DNA of 26,607 bases from contig BFEA01000252.1 in NCBI GenBank assembly GCA_003427395.1, positions 2,012,160 to 2,038,766 on the forward strand, read 5' to 3'. Origin of the DNA: Chara braunii (lineage: Eukaryota > Streptophyta > Charophyceae > Charales > Characeae). Positions 1-10,063 of the stretch are shown here, in pieces; the stretch's first letter is position 1, and the number at the start of each line of letters is the position of its first letter. The translations under genes were made by a program, and so were the position numbers. A model generated the notes under the pieces. The model made no database searches, was not told the DNA's origin, and saw only the letters and a list, made by a program, of their open reading frames with translations.

Positions 1-68
<68 letters not shown>
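1..68. repeat. (TC)n microsatellite at window edge
   Basis: Uninterrupted TC dinucleotides run straight into LTR sequence. By comparison with the 3' LTR, about the first ten bases of the 5' LTR are missing here. The contig probably ends or was cut at this simple repeat. Confidence 0.97.
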
Positions 69-74
<6 letters not shown>

Positions 75-693
75 CCACACGGGCCCTTTCAGGCCCGACG
101 ACTAGGCTGAGGGGTTCCGAGGGCCTGGATGTAATAATCCAGGCCAGGCCAGCCCAAAGGCCGGACCTTTTTAGGCCGCCCCTTTGGCCTTATGCAACCG
201 GTTCTGGACCAGGCCCTGCAGCCGCAGACCCTGGGCGGGAAATGGCCAAACGTTTTCGTGTGGACCAGGCCGCCGTTTAGGCAGCCTGCTTCCCGAAAAC
301 TGGTCCGACCTGAACCACAGATCAGACGATAGATCCGACGGTTCAGATCGGAGGCCACCTTGGGAGGCAGAGGCCGAACTGGCGGCCGGCCGGTATTTAG
401 GCCCAGCCAATGGCCATTTCGGGGACTTCGGAGGACAGCAGCATTGAGGAACGCCGCTGCGCTATTTCGGTTCAGCGCAGCGCTAGACAGCAGCACTAGG
501 TGTAGCGCTGGCTGTAGGGAGAGGAGAGAGCGAGGAGGGAGAAATACCTGACAGCAGCCATGAGCGCCATAGCTCCCAGCAGCACAGCCGTCTCCTGCAG
601 CAGCCAAGGCGCCACCTTGTACCATCAGGTAGGGCCTAGAGCTACTCGCCATCTCCGCCAATGCTCTGCCCCTCTCTTCTTCTTCTTCTTCAG

Positions 694-724
<31 letters not shown>

Positions 725-1257
725 CTTCTTCTTCTTCTTCTTCTTCTTCAGACTGGAGACTATTGATACGAGTTGGACAGAGATCAGTGATTAGACTTCG
801 GTGGTAGGAGGCTATGATACTTACCGGATTCGAGACATTGGAGATAGTTGGGATTGATACCAGGCGGCATCACAGATCTGACATCGGTTACATTAGGATT
901 CTGTACCTCCGACATTGGTGACTTATGTCCACGACATTNACTTATGTCCACGACATTCTGATTTTGTTCGGTGACATTTTGGGCTACCATATCGGTGACC
1001 TTCTGGATTCTATCTCGGTGACATCTGGCGCTGTACATATCTCCCACCTCCATTGTCTCTCCTCCCACCATTCATCTGTGTATGATTGTACGGGGCCTGA
1101 AGCATCGTCCATGTATGGCTTCAGACCCCCTCCATCTCACGATGGCTTCTATGTGAGTCAGTCCATTTCTCAGACTTCCGCTGTATACATGCTCATCCTA
1201 TATTGGTTGATCTTTGGGTCTGCCCATACTTGGTGAAGTATTCACTAGTATGCAACA
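69..1257 (+). repeat. 5' LTR of the gypsy element
   Basis: It is homologous to 8920-10063 over almost its whole length. It ends TATGCAACA, which is the inverted complement, with one mismatch, of the LTR start TGTTACATA seen at 8920. The first ~10 bases are replaced by (TC)n. It contains a long (TTC)n tract (676-749), a ~45-base segment near 800-840 that is absent from the 3' LTR, and a single N at 939 flanked by an exact 18-base duplication. Confidence 0.93.
676..749 (+). repeat. (TTC)n microsatellite inside 5' LTR
   Basis: TTC triplets are interrupted once by CAGAC. The 3' LTR has the same tract at about 9533-9575 but much shorter, so it changed length after insertion. Confidence 0.95.
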
Positions 1258-1260
1258 GTT

Positions 1261-1275
1261 TGGTATCGGAGCAGA
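1261..1275 (+). other. Primer binding site (tRNA-iMet type)
   Basis: TGGTATCGGAGC starts three bases after the LTR end. It matches the usual plant initiator-methionine primer site TGGTATCAGAGC except for one base, as expected for minus-strand priming in many plant LTR elements. Confidence 0.88.
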
Positions 1276-1654
1276 CCAATTAAGTGGATCTGCTCACAGG
1301 GTAATTCTGATTAGGGAATCGATTGCTTAATTAGCATTGTCTTTTCCGAATTAGTTCTGCATTGCTACCGAAGATTCAAGTTGCAGAATTCTGTTTCTAA
1401 TTCGGTATTTTATTCGGTATTGAATTAGGATTGCGATAATTTTCGGTTTTTCACATTGGGGGAAAATTTGCGTTTCTGGAACCATCAACCGGAAATTAGG
1501 GTTGAGGTCCGAAATTTTCGCGAATTTTTTTTTTTCTCCCCAATTGTTGAAATTCCGAATGCGGACTTCGGCCTTCCGGAAATCGGACTATTTTAGGTTG
1601 AAATTCCCGAAATTTCACGTTTTTTTGAAAATTCGAGTGTTTTTCCTTCCCTCT

Positions 1655-1685
<31 letters not shown>

Positions 1686-1756
1686 GCTCCAATCTATTCG
1701 TGGGGAACAGCACATGCTGGGAACCGGGCCCATCGTCCCTTATAATGGAAATACAT

Positions 1757-1848
1757 TGATGATTGATGATAATTGCTGATAATTTGGGATGATTGAGGAT
1801 CATTTAGGATGATTGAGGATGATTTAGGATGATTCAGGATGATAGAGT
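1757..1848 (+). repeat. Degenerate GGATGATTnAGGAT tandem repeats
   Basis: Several imperfect copies of a GGATGATTGAGGAT-like unit (about 10-20 bases each) follow each other. They lie in the retrotransposon leader with no open frame of note. Confidence 0.75.
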
Positions 1849-2070
1849 GGATGATTGGGGTCATGAAATCGAGCTAGATGACGACTACTCAGAATGATTG
1901 TGTACTCAGCACTCAAATACTATCCTATCCCTAATTTCCTGTATCCATTCCAACCAACCAATCACAACTGAGCCTGTGATGTGCACCAATCAGGCCTCTT
2001 CCCGGTCTCACATCCCAATCTGGCTCAGTTACAGGGCAGCGCTACCCACTCCAGCTCCGACCATTGTTGG

Positions 2071-2207
2071 CCAGATTGTAGCCATTAGTCAAGTTTGCAG
2101 ATTGCCTTCCTCCCTCGGCAATCCCAGACCTCTATACCGTCCAGATTGTAGCCATTAGTCAAGTTTGCAGATTGCCTTCCTCCCTCGGCAATCCCAGACC
2201 TCTATAC
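2071..2207 (+). repeat. 67-bp exact tandem duplication, period 70
   Basis: Bases 2071-2137 recur identically at 2141-2207, separated by CGT. The identity implies a recent duplication or an assembly artefact inside an otherwise old element. Confidence 0.95.
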
Positions 2208-3170
2208 AAAGTCTCAAGCTCCTACTCAAGCAGGTTACAGGGCACTACCCCAGCGCCGTCCAGCGTCATTCTGGCGCCAACTCAACCTGACCATTACACA
2301 AAAAGGCTCAATTAGGGAATTAGTTAAGCTAGAATGCCAACCAGAAATCTAGGATCTGATAATATCAGAATCCTGATCAAAAAGCCTTTCCGATGATGAA
2401 ATTTGACGAGTACCCTGAGATGATCACAAATATGATGGATAATGATGACAATCCTGATGACTGTTCCTCTCCACCCCTCCCCTTCCTCGATGTACTCTCC
2501 TCCTCTTCCCTCGTTTTCTCTTCTCCTCTCGCTGCCTCCGCTGAGCCGAACCCCGCTATCAGCATGAAGTTCCTATCGGCCCCAACAAGAGAGAGAACCT
2601 CCCCATTCCCTTCTGCCTTGAGGTAACCAGTTCCCCCAATAGGTGTACCTCAAAACTAACACTCTGACCTAGTCTGCCTCCACCAGGAGATAATGCGCCC
2701 CCATACATTATCCCCCAGCCTCAGCCCAGGTCAGCTCCCATTATCTGCATCTACTCCTTGGAGGGCAATTTGTGTTTTTCCTTTCCTGATTGTCCGAATT
2801 TTTTTCTTTTCAGGTCGCAGACTGTCCGAAATCGTTTTACCCCAGAACTACAACTTCCGGGAAGTTCACTAACAATGGTGAACTCCTGGACCATAGGTGA
2901 TCTCAACAGACACCTGATCTGCCAACAATTTAAATTTCGTATTTTAAATCATTCTTTATTCTTATTATTTATTATTTATTTAGTATCTTCGAAATTAAAT
3001 TGTTCGGGGGGAAAAGATCACCTTTTTCCTTTTGATTAGGAGTCCAGTCCACATTGGGACAGGGGACTGTATGTTGATTGTTTGTTCTGTTCTACCCCTG
3101 TTCCCACCCTCCCTGCCCTCCCCGTGCCTGTGAACACCGAGATTTCCAAGTACCACATCAGCCCACGCTG

Positions 3171-5019
3171 ATGTCGACGGAACAGGACACCGGGGCACTG
3201 CCACGACGCAGTGCCAGGCTCGCAGTTTGTAGCCACTCTGTGCTACCTCCACGGCCTAAGTATCAGCAACAACGACGCGGCAGGAGAACGACTCAAGCGG
3301 CATACAGTACCAATGCAGTACCGTTCACCGCAGGGATCCTCCCCACCTGTCCAGTCCAAGGGGACCACGAGACTTTGGCAGCTTACCTTCAGCGGGTGCA
3401 AGCATTCACAGATGCCGTCGCCACAGCAAAGGCACAGCAAGAGGCAGCAGAAGCAGAACGTCAGCGGCTTGCCCAAGAGGCGGCGGCCCAAGCTCAGCGG
3501 ACTGCTGAGGCTGATGCAACGGCTCGAGACAAGCGGAACGCCGCCAGCACTGAATCCTTGATTCAGAATGAGAGTCAGTGGACAACACTACTCCAAGGCA
3601 TGATCTTTGTGCCTATGACCGAGCAGGCGGATCCGACACCGGCGGAGGCAGAAAGGAGTAACCTGGCTAACTTGATGCTGTGTATGATGAAGGCGGGAAT
3701 GTGGAATAACACGATGCAGACAGTGCACGCGCACACTGGACGGCAGCTGAGACAGACTCAGCAGAGAGAGTCTTCAACTTTGACAGCCGCCATCCGCTCA
3801 GAAGCACAACATCAGCAACAACAGCAACAGCTGTTGGCATCCACTATCACACGCGTCAACAGCATCGAGGCTAAGCCCTCAGCAGCACCAGGCTGCACAA
3901 TGGACATAGCGAAGCAGCTCGGAGAGCGCATCGACCACGTCGTCAACATCAAGCGACCTGGGTGACTTTACCAGTCCGGCCACGATCAACAGCACGGTGG
4001 CCGCCATCAAGACGGACATCACCAAACTGCAGACACGACCGGAAGCCGCCTCAAAAGCGTACAAGATGCCACGCTTCAACATCGGGAAATTTGATGATTA
4101 CAACAAAACAGACGCTTTGGCATGGTGGCAAGCCTTCATCAAAGAAGCAGCCTGCCACCACGTGCCAGACTACCTGATGATGACAGCACTCTACCTCCAA
4201 CTCATTGGAGGAGCACAGGCATTCATGAACCACATGGCGGCCAATCTGGGAACCACCATCGCTGATGTGCACACACACATCACGTGTGAGCAGTTAGAGC
4301 AAATGTGGCACACTCGACTCATGGTCCGAAATGTAGTTAAGGTGGCCATGAACGACGTCTACTCCAGCTTGCAAGGGAACATGTCAACACAAGACTGGAC
4401 GATCAAGTGGCAGAAGATATTAACCACTCCTGGTTTCGACTTAAGTTTCCCAAATCTGCGATCCGAATTCTTTTCGCGATCGTGCGCAGGACTGCGGTCG
4501 ACACTCGGCAACGAGTACGACAATTCCTCATTCCAAGGCATCCTTGACCGTGCTAACCTGGTCATCCAAACAGATGACAAGGCCGCCAACGAAAGGCAGT
4601 CCCAGCCGCAATATGTGGCTAAGCAAGGCTACCAAAGGTCAGCGCATAACAATGTCGTGATCACTGACGGATCACCTGATCTCCATGCTGCAGCAGCCTC
4701 CTCGAGTGATGGAGGAGTTGTCGCAGCGCTCCCGCCGAAGCGTCCAAAAAGGGTTCGGAAGAACAAGGCGACACAAGGGACGGCATCGACGGAGACTAGG
4801 CAGCAACCATGGACGACATACAACATCACCAAGGAAGTTTTTGAACTTCGACAATAGTATGGGTATTGTTTTTGGTGCAGCAATGTAAACCACACTACTG
4901 CACAATGCCCGGACAAGGGCAAGGCAAAGGTACCCCGTCCAGCTAACTCGGGAAACCAAGTTGCGCACGAAGAGGGGCGGCGCCTCTTCACACTCCGCCG
5001 GAACCGGTTGCCTTGCTAA
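3171..5019 (+). pseudogene. gag: gag polyprotein, frameshifted and with premature stop
   Basis: Gag forms the capsid and nucleocapsid of the retrotransposon particle. The start is placed at ATG 3171 (MSTEQDTG...), because sequence upstream in this frame is not gag-like. The first part (3171-3965) is rich in Ala, Gln and Glu and probably coiled (about residues 80-140). Near 3950 the reading frame shifts by +1, and the capsid-like part continues to 4854 (PRFNIGKFDDY, WWQAFIKEA, then a helical core). A TAG at 4855-4857 follows a CAA codon. Directly after it, in the same frame, lies the nucleocapsid zinc knuckle CX2CX4HX4C (4867-4908), and the frame ends at TAA 5017. The knuckle beyond the stop shows that gag once ran through. 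Readthrough is possible but decay is more likely given the other lesions. Confidence 0.85.
4867..4908 (+). other. CCHC zinc knuckle of gag nucleocapsid
   Basis: The residues CFWCSNVNHTTAQC match CX2CX4HX4C exactly. The knuckle binds the element's RNA during packaging. It lies four codons after the in-frame TAG at 4855. Confidence 0.88.
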
Positions 5020-5179
5020 CAACCGATATCACTACCGGGGAGCATGCGTTAGTCGCTGATTCTCGTGACACATACGAGGATTATGCCGCCCAGTTGGTGC
5101 CACCATTGGACCAGCCTAGCCACGTGCACTTAGATAGTGTATGCGTAACTTGTACACCGTCGGCAAGAAAACCGGTTAG

Positions 5180-6949
5180 TTCGCCACTTATTTTCGAGGA
5201 CTCGACTCAAGGCTGGAGGATCTCGACCCGCTCACGAGAGAGGACTTCTCTTGGATGCCTCTACCCTCGACTGAATTCTTGCTAAAGCCTCATTGTAACG
5301 CCTTGATGGCAGATTTACGCTCCTACTTGCACGCTGCAGTACCAGCTCCGTTGACGGACGACGGAGTAGCGGTAGTCGATCTCCGCTCCCATCTTGCGAA
5401 GATTGACCACGAGTACGCCACCCAAAGGTACGTTGAGACTGACGCTCCTTTGCTCTATATCCGCATTCAAATCGGAAAGGCCACCTGCAATGCCTTGATT
5501 GATTGCGGAGCGTCTCGCAACTTTATGAGCCAAGCCTTTATGGCCCACGCGGGCCTCGGCCCCCGTGTTCGAAGGAAGACGCAACCTACGCAAGTCACAC
5601 TTGCGGATGACCGCACACAAAAGTCAATTGACCGATGCGTTGATGGCGTCCCAGTGTATTTTGCGCCCCTTGCGTGCGAGCCGGTGTCTTTTGACATCCT
5701 CGACACCAAGCTCGACATGATTCTAGGCATGTCTTGGTTGCGTAGCACCGACCATCCGGTGAACTTCCATGACCGAACCGTTCACATCCGTGATCGAAAC
5801 GGAGTGTTAGTTCTGTGTACGTTCGCGACTCCTCACACTTCGTTTGCTTGTCACGTGGTTTCCGTCGCGAGGATTCGCGACGCCATAGCTTGGAATGACG
5901 TAGAGGAGATGGGAGTTGTTTTCCTACATGCCCTCCCCTCAAGGGACGGACCAGCCGCGTTGCCGTCGGACCCACGCGTTACTCACCTCTTAGATGGATA
6001 TGGAGACATCTTCGAGGCTCCCATCGGAACGGTTCCAGATCGGCCCATACGTCACGAGATTACTCTCGAGGAGGGTGTCGCCACTCCGCGTGGATGCATT
6101 TACCGCATGAGCGAAGAGGAACTCAAGGTGCTTCGCGCACAACTCGACGACCTCCTCGACAAAGGCTGGATTCGCCCTAGTTGTTCGCCATACGGTGCAC
6201 CGGTTCTCTTTGTCCGGAAGAAGAACAAGGACCTACGGTTGTGCATCGACTATAGAAAACTTAACGCACAAACCGTAAAGAACGTCGGCCCTCTCCCTCG
6301 GATCGATGATCTCCTTGAGCGGTTGGGCGGCGCGACGTACTTCTCAAAGTTGGACTTGAAGTCGAGTTACCACCAGATCGAAATCCAGCCTCAAGACCGG
6401 TACAAGACCGCCTTCAAAACGCGGTATGGGCATCTTGAGTGGGTCGTGATGCCATTTGGACTCACCAATGCCCCCGCAACCTTCCAAGCAGCCATGACAA
6501 CAGAATTCAGAAACTTGCTCGATCGTACCGTCCTCATCTACCTCGATGATATCTTGGTCTATAGTCGGACACTTGATGAGCACCTCGTACACCTTTGTGC
6601 GGTTTTGGATCGTTTGCGAGCAGCCAAGTACAAAGCAAACCGCGACAAGTGTGAATTCGCCAAACGAGAGGTTGAGTACTTAGGCCATTATGTAACGCCG
6701 AAAGGCATTTGTCCCTTAGCGGACAAGATCCAAGCCATGGTGGATTGGCCGGAACCCCGTTGCACTATGGATGTACGTTTTTTCATGGGTTTGGCTGGAT
6801 ACTATCAACGCTTCGTCGAGTCTTACTCCAAAGGGGCAGCCCCTTTGTCGAGACATCAGTCCCCGAAGGTACCATTCGAGTTCGACGACGCGGCTCGTGG
6901 CGCATTCAATACGTTGAAGGCGGCGATGCCCGACCCTCCGTATTTATGA
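5180..6949 (+). CDS. pol: pol: aspartic protease and reverse transcriptase (open segment)
   Basis: This is the longest intact coding stretch of the element. The frame is open from 5180, although an internal ATG at 5255 is the first Met. Upstream coding appears to sit in another frame (5013 to about 5205), so a frameshift near 5205 is likely. The retropepsin-type protease active site is LIDCGASRNF with Asp at 5501. The RT follows, with the gypsy motifs PYGAPVLFVRKK, LRLCIDYRKLN, FSKLDLKSSYHQI, MPFGLTNAPATFQ and the catalytic IYLDDILVYS (YLDD at 6539-6550), then LGHYVTPKGI and the connection LAGYYQRFV. The polymerase copies element RNA into cDNA in the particle. The frame ends at TGA 6947-6949, where RNase H should continue; the continuation is in other frames. 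Confidence 0.92.
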   Translation, partial: FATYFRGLDSRLEDLDPLTREDFSWMPLPSTEFLLKPHCNALMADLRSYLHAAVPAPLTDDGVAVVDLRSHLAKIDHEYATQRYVETDAPLLYIRIQIGKATCNALIDCGASRNFMSQAFMAHAGLGPRVRRKTQPTQVTLADDRTQKSIDRCVDGVPVYFAPLACEPVSFDILDTKLDMILGMSWLRSTDHPVNFHDRTVHIRDRNGVLVLCTFATPHTSFACHVVSVARIRDAIAWNDVEEMGVVFLHALPSRDGPAALPSDPRVTHLLDGYGDIFEAPIGTVPDRPIRHEITLEEGVATPRGCIYRMSEEELKVLRAQLDDLLDKGWIRPSCSPYGAPVLFVRKKNKDLRLCIDYRKLNAQTVKNVGPLPRIDDLLERLGGATYFSKLDLKSSYHQIEIQPQDRYKTAFKTRYGHLEWVVMPFGLTNAPATFQAAMTTEFRNLLDRTVLIYLDDILVYSRTLDEHLVHLCAVLDRLRAAKYKANRDKCEFAKREVEYLGHYVTPKGICPLADKIQAMVDWPEPRCTMDVRFFMGLAGYYQRFVESYSKGAAPLSRHQSPKVPFEFDDAARGAFNTLKAAMPDPPYL

Positions 6950-7205
6950 CCCCACCCTACCCACCCAAGTGACTACGTACGCTTCCGGATATGGTATTGG
7001 TGCGGTACTAGAACAATGCCACCCGGACGGTTGGCACCCGGTCGAGTACTTCTCCCAAAAGGTGCCTCTCATCAACTCTCTTGATGACGCTAGGAAGAAA
7101 GAGTTACTCGCGTTTGTCACCATTCTCAAACGGTGGTGCCACTTTCTTCTCGGTCATCGGCGTTTTGAATAGAACACGGACAATAATTCGTCGACCTACT
7201 ACAAA
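6950..7205 (+). pseudogene. pol: RNase H domain, broken
   Basis: RNase H-like sequence continues after RT in a different frame: ASGYGIGAVLEQ, HPVEYFSQKV, NSLDDARKKELLAFV. Closely spaced frame changes occur at 6945-6970, where the expected Met-Thr-Pro linker can be followed in pieces across all three frames. The aspartate normally preceding ASGYG (T-T-D-A-S) is Tyr here (TAC, 6978-6980), so a key catalytic residue is gone. An in-frame TAG lies at 7170, and the frame shifts again near 7205 before the linker to integrase. Confidence 0.85.
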
Positions 7206-8895
7206 ACGCAGCACGATCGGTCGATGGATGTATTACATCGACCAGTTTGACTTTGACCCATGCCACATTCCCGGTCCCGCCAACCGAGCAGCGGACGCCC
7301 TCTCACGACGGCCCGATTTTTGTGCCCTCGTGACTACAACGTTCCAGCTCGACGACAATCTGCAGCAGCACTTCGTCAACGGCTACAAGTCCGACCCGAC
7401 ATACTCCACGCTATACGCAGAGCTCTTGTCGGATCACCCGCCGGCCAGTCACTATCGTATCTCCGACGGGTTCCTACTCCTCCACACGAGAGGAAAGGAC
7501 TTGTTAGTGGTGCCCGAGGATCGCATCTTACGGACTAGCCTCCTTGGCGAATTCCACGACGCATGACTTTCAGCACACCTTGGCGTGACCCTCACATTGG
7601 CCCTCCTCCGCTAGCGTTTTCACTGGCCCGACATTCTCCACGACGTCACAAGGTACATTGAGTCATGCGCAGTTTGCCATCGTAACAACGGTAGATCTCA
7701 GGTCCCTTACGACGAACTGAAACCGTTGTCGATTCCTCGTGCACCTCACCTCTCCATTGCTATGGATGTTACAGGCCCATTCCCCCGCGATCGCCTCGGT
7801 CATGACGGGATCCTCACAGTCGTTGACCGTTTGAGCAAGTACGCTCGTTTTCTTCCATGCAAGTATCATGCTACAGCCCCCAAGCTCGCACGACTCTTGC
7901 ACACCGGCTGGATTACCTGCCACGGTGTTCCGGAAGACATTGTGAGCGACAGAGACACTCGCTTTATGTCAGCCTTTTGGACCTCCCTCATGGCAGAGTC
8001 CGCTTCGACTATGAAGCCGAGTTTCGCACGACACCCGCAGACGGATGGGCAGACGGAACGAGCGCATCAAACCGCTCAAATGATGTTGCATACACTCATC
8101 CGTCCCGACCAGAAAGATTGGGTTGATCGGCTTCCCGACATCGAGTTCGCCTATAACACTTCGGTGCACCCGACCATCTGCATCACTCCATTCGAGTTGC
8201 ATCACGGTGGAGAGAAAGCTCGAGTCTTTGTCGATCTTCTTCTACCACGGGCCGCCGGCATCGACGTCGCTTGCTCTCTCGCTTCCATTCGAAAGTATAG
8301 GGACTTGCTAATCAAAGCCCGCATGAACATGCAAAAGGCTCAAATCCGCATGCAGCAGCAAGCTAACCGACGTCGACTCCCATGTCCTTTCCGCGAGGGA
8401 GACCTTGCTTGGGTCCTCGCTGAGGAATTCGTGCTGGAGCAAGACGTCTCACGCAAACTCCTCCCAAAATGGTTTGGACCATGGAAGGTAATTTCTGCAG
8501 CAGGCGACGACCCTGCTGGCCCTTCCTTTGTGATTGTCATCCCACCGCACCTCCGCCTGCACCCGGTTTTCCATGCATCGAAGCTGGTCGTGTATACGCC
8601 ATCTTCCGAGGATGAGTTTCCAGGCCGACGATCACAGGATTCGCCCTCTATGGAGGGACATCAGGAAGTTGACCGTGTCATCACGCATCGCAAGTATGGC
8701 AACAAGCCAATGCAATACCAAGTCACATTCAAGCAATGTGCCCCTGATGACACGAGATGGATCTCCCGCACAGACTTACGGGCATCTGCACCACTCATCT
8801 TCTTTGACTACGAGAACCGGCGACTCGCCAAGGACAAAGTTCGTCCCACCCGACCCACCCAGGTATCGGACAGACAACTTCGCCCTCGCAGATAG
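7206..8895 (+). pseudogene. pol: integrase with chromodomain-like tail, two in-frame stops
   Basis: The integrase inserts element cDNA into host chromatin. One frame runs from the IGRWMYYIDQF linker to the stop at 8895, interrupted by TGA 7564 and TAG 7612. The HHCC zinc-binding part spans 7550-7680 (FHDA, AHLG and later CAVC). The catalytic core has Asp at 7765 (AMDVTGPFP), Asp at 7948 (IVSDRDTRF) and Glu at 8056 (DGQTERAHQT). The last two are 35 residues apart, the DD35E pattern. After the GPWKVI-type GPY region, the C-terminus (about 8660-8820; VITHRKYGNK, YQVTFKQCAPDDTRWI) looks like a divergent chromodomain, which in chromoviruses directs integration to marked chromatin. The domain call is weaker than the integrase call. 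Confidence 0.9.
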
Positions 8896-8906
8896 CTCGG
8901 TCATTT

Positions 8907-8917
8907 AAGGGGGGCAG
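8907..8917 (+). other. Polypurine tract
   Basis: AAGGGGGGCAG lies immediately upstream of the 3' LTR start. This is the usual primer for plus-strand cDNA synthesis in LTR elements. Confidence 0.88.
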
Positions 8918-8919
8918 TG

Positions 8920-10063
8920 TGTTACATACTGCATTCCACACAGGCCCTTTCAGGCCCGACGACTAGGCTGAGGGGTTCCGAGGGCCTGGATGCAATAGTC
9001 CAGGCCAGGCCGGCCCAAAGGCCGGACCTTTTTAGGCAGCCCCTTCGGCCTTATGCAACCGGTTCTAGACCAGGTCCTGCAGCTGCAGACCATGGGCGGG
9101 AATGGCCAAACGTTTTCGTTTGGACCAGGCCGCCGCTTAGGCAGCCTGCTTCCCGAAAACCGGTCCGACCTGAACCACGGATCGGACGATAGATCCGACG
9201 GTTCAGATCGGAGGCCACCTTGGGAGGCAGAGGCCAAACTGGCCACCGGCCGGTAGGGCCAGCCAACGGCCATTTCGGGGACTTCGGAGGACAGCAGCAT
9301 TGAGGAACGCCGCTGCGCTATTTCGGTTCAGCGCAGCGCTAGGCAGCAGCGCTAGGTGTAGCGCTGGCTGTAGGGAGAGGAGAGAGCGAGGAGGGAGACT
9401 TACTTGACAGCAGCCACGAGCGCCATAGCTCCCAGCAGCACAGCCGTCTCCTGAAGCATCCAAGGCGCCACCTTGTACCATCAGGTAGGGCCTAGAGCTA
9501 CTCGCCATCTCCACCAATGCTCCGCCCCTCTCTTCTTCTTCTTCTTCAGACTTCTTCTTCTTCTTCTTCTTCAGACTGGAGACTATTGATACGAGTTGGA
9601 CAGAGATCAGTGATTGGACATTGGAGATAGTTGGGATTGATACCAGGCGGCATCACAGATCGGACATCGGTTACATTAGGATTCTGTACCTCCGACATTG
9701 GTGACTTATGTCCACGACATTCTGATTTTGTTCGGTGACATTTTGGGCTACCATATCNACTTATGTCCACGACATTCTGATTTTGTTCGGTGACATTTTG
9801 GGCTACCATATCGGTGACCTTCTGGATTCTATCTCGGTGACATCTGGCGCTGTCCTTATCTCCCACCTCCATCGTCTCTCCTCCCACCATTCATCTGTGT
9901 ATGATTGTACGGGGCCTGAAGCATCGTCCATGTATGGCTTCAGACCCCCTCCATCTCACAATTGCTTGTGTGTTGAGTGATGTTTGGGTGAGTTCAGTCT
10001 ATGTGAGTCAATCCATTTCTTAGACTTCCGCTGTATACATGCTCATCCTATATTTTTTCAACA
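8920..10063 (+). repeat. 3' LTR of the gypsy element
   Basis: It starts TGTTACATACTG and aligns with 69-1204 of the 5' LTR. Clear homology stops at 10054 (CATCCTATATT). About 50 bases of the 5' LTR tail are missing, but a CAACA terminus follows at 10059-10063, so the end is either an internal deletion that kept the terminus or a truncation. It carries a ~35-base insertion near 9970-10000 and a 54-base duplication around a single N at 9758. Confidence 0.9.
9704..9812 (+). repeat. 54-bp exact duplication flanking a single N
   Basis: Bases 9704-9757 repeat identically at 9759-9812 with N 9758 between them. The 5' LTR has the same kind of join at 921-957 with an 18-base duplication. This looks like unmerged contig overlap rather than biology. 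Confidence 0.85.

Larger units (their letters stand above)
1276..3170 (+). other. Long untranslated leader of the gypsy element
   Basis: About 1.9 kb lie between the primer site and the likely gag start. I see no convincing gene. It holds poly-T runs (1530-1540, 1653-1675), a block of degenerate GGATGATT-type repeats (1757-1848), an exact tandem duplication (2071-2207) and a CT-rich stretch (2465-2530). A 77-codon open frame at 2393-2626 overlaps the CT-rich stretch and is not supported as a gene. Confidence 0.7.
69..10063 (+). mobile_element. Ty3/gypsy chromovirus LTR retrotransposon, decayed
   Basis: Seen directly: two ~1.15-kb LTRs, an initiator-Met tRNA primer site just inside the 5' LTR, a polypurine tract just before the 3' LTR, and between them gag with a CCHC knuckle, aspartic protease, RT with YLDD, RNase H, a DD35E integrase and a chromodomain-like tail. 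The order PR-RT-RH-IN defines Ty3/gypsy, and the C-terminal chromodomain points to the chromovirus branch. Coding is broken by frameshifts near 3950, 5010, 5205, 6945-6970 and 7205, and by in-frame stops at 4855, 7170, 7564 and 7612. The two LTRs differ at about a dozen positions in the first ~180 aligned bases, plus indels, so the insertion is old. Target-site duplications cannot be read because the 5' flank is the edge microsatellite. Confidence 0.95.

Noticed and set aside
560-766. Open frame ending in poly-Leu
   Set aside because: It is a translation of the LTR (TTC)n tract; no coding evidence.
2393-2626. 77-codon frame in the gypsy leader
   Set aside because: It runs into CT-rich low-complexity sequence, has no motif, and lies upstream of gag in a region full of small repeats.
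3078-3170. Upstream ATG of gag (3078)
   Set aside because: The first 31 codons are Pro/Cys-rich and not gag-like. ATG 3171 fits better, though 3078 is not excluded.
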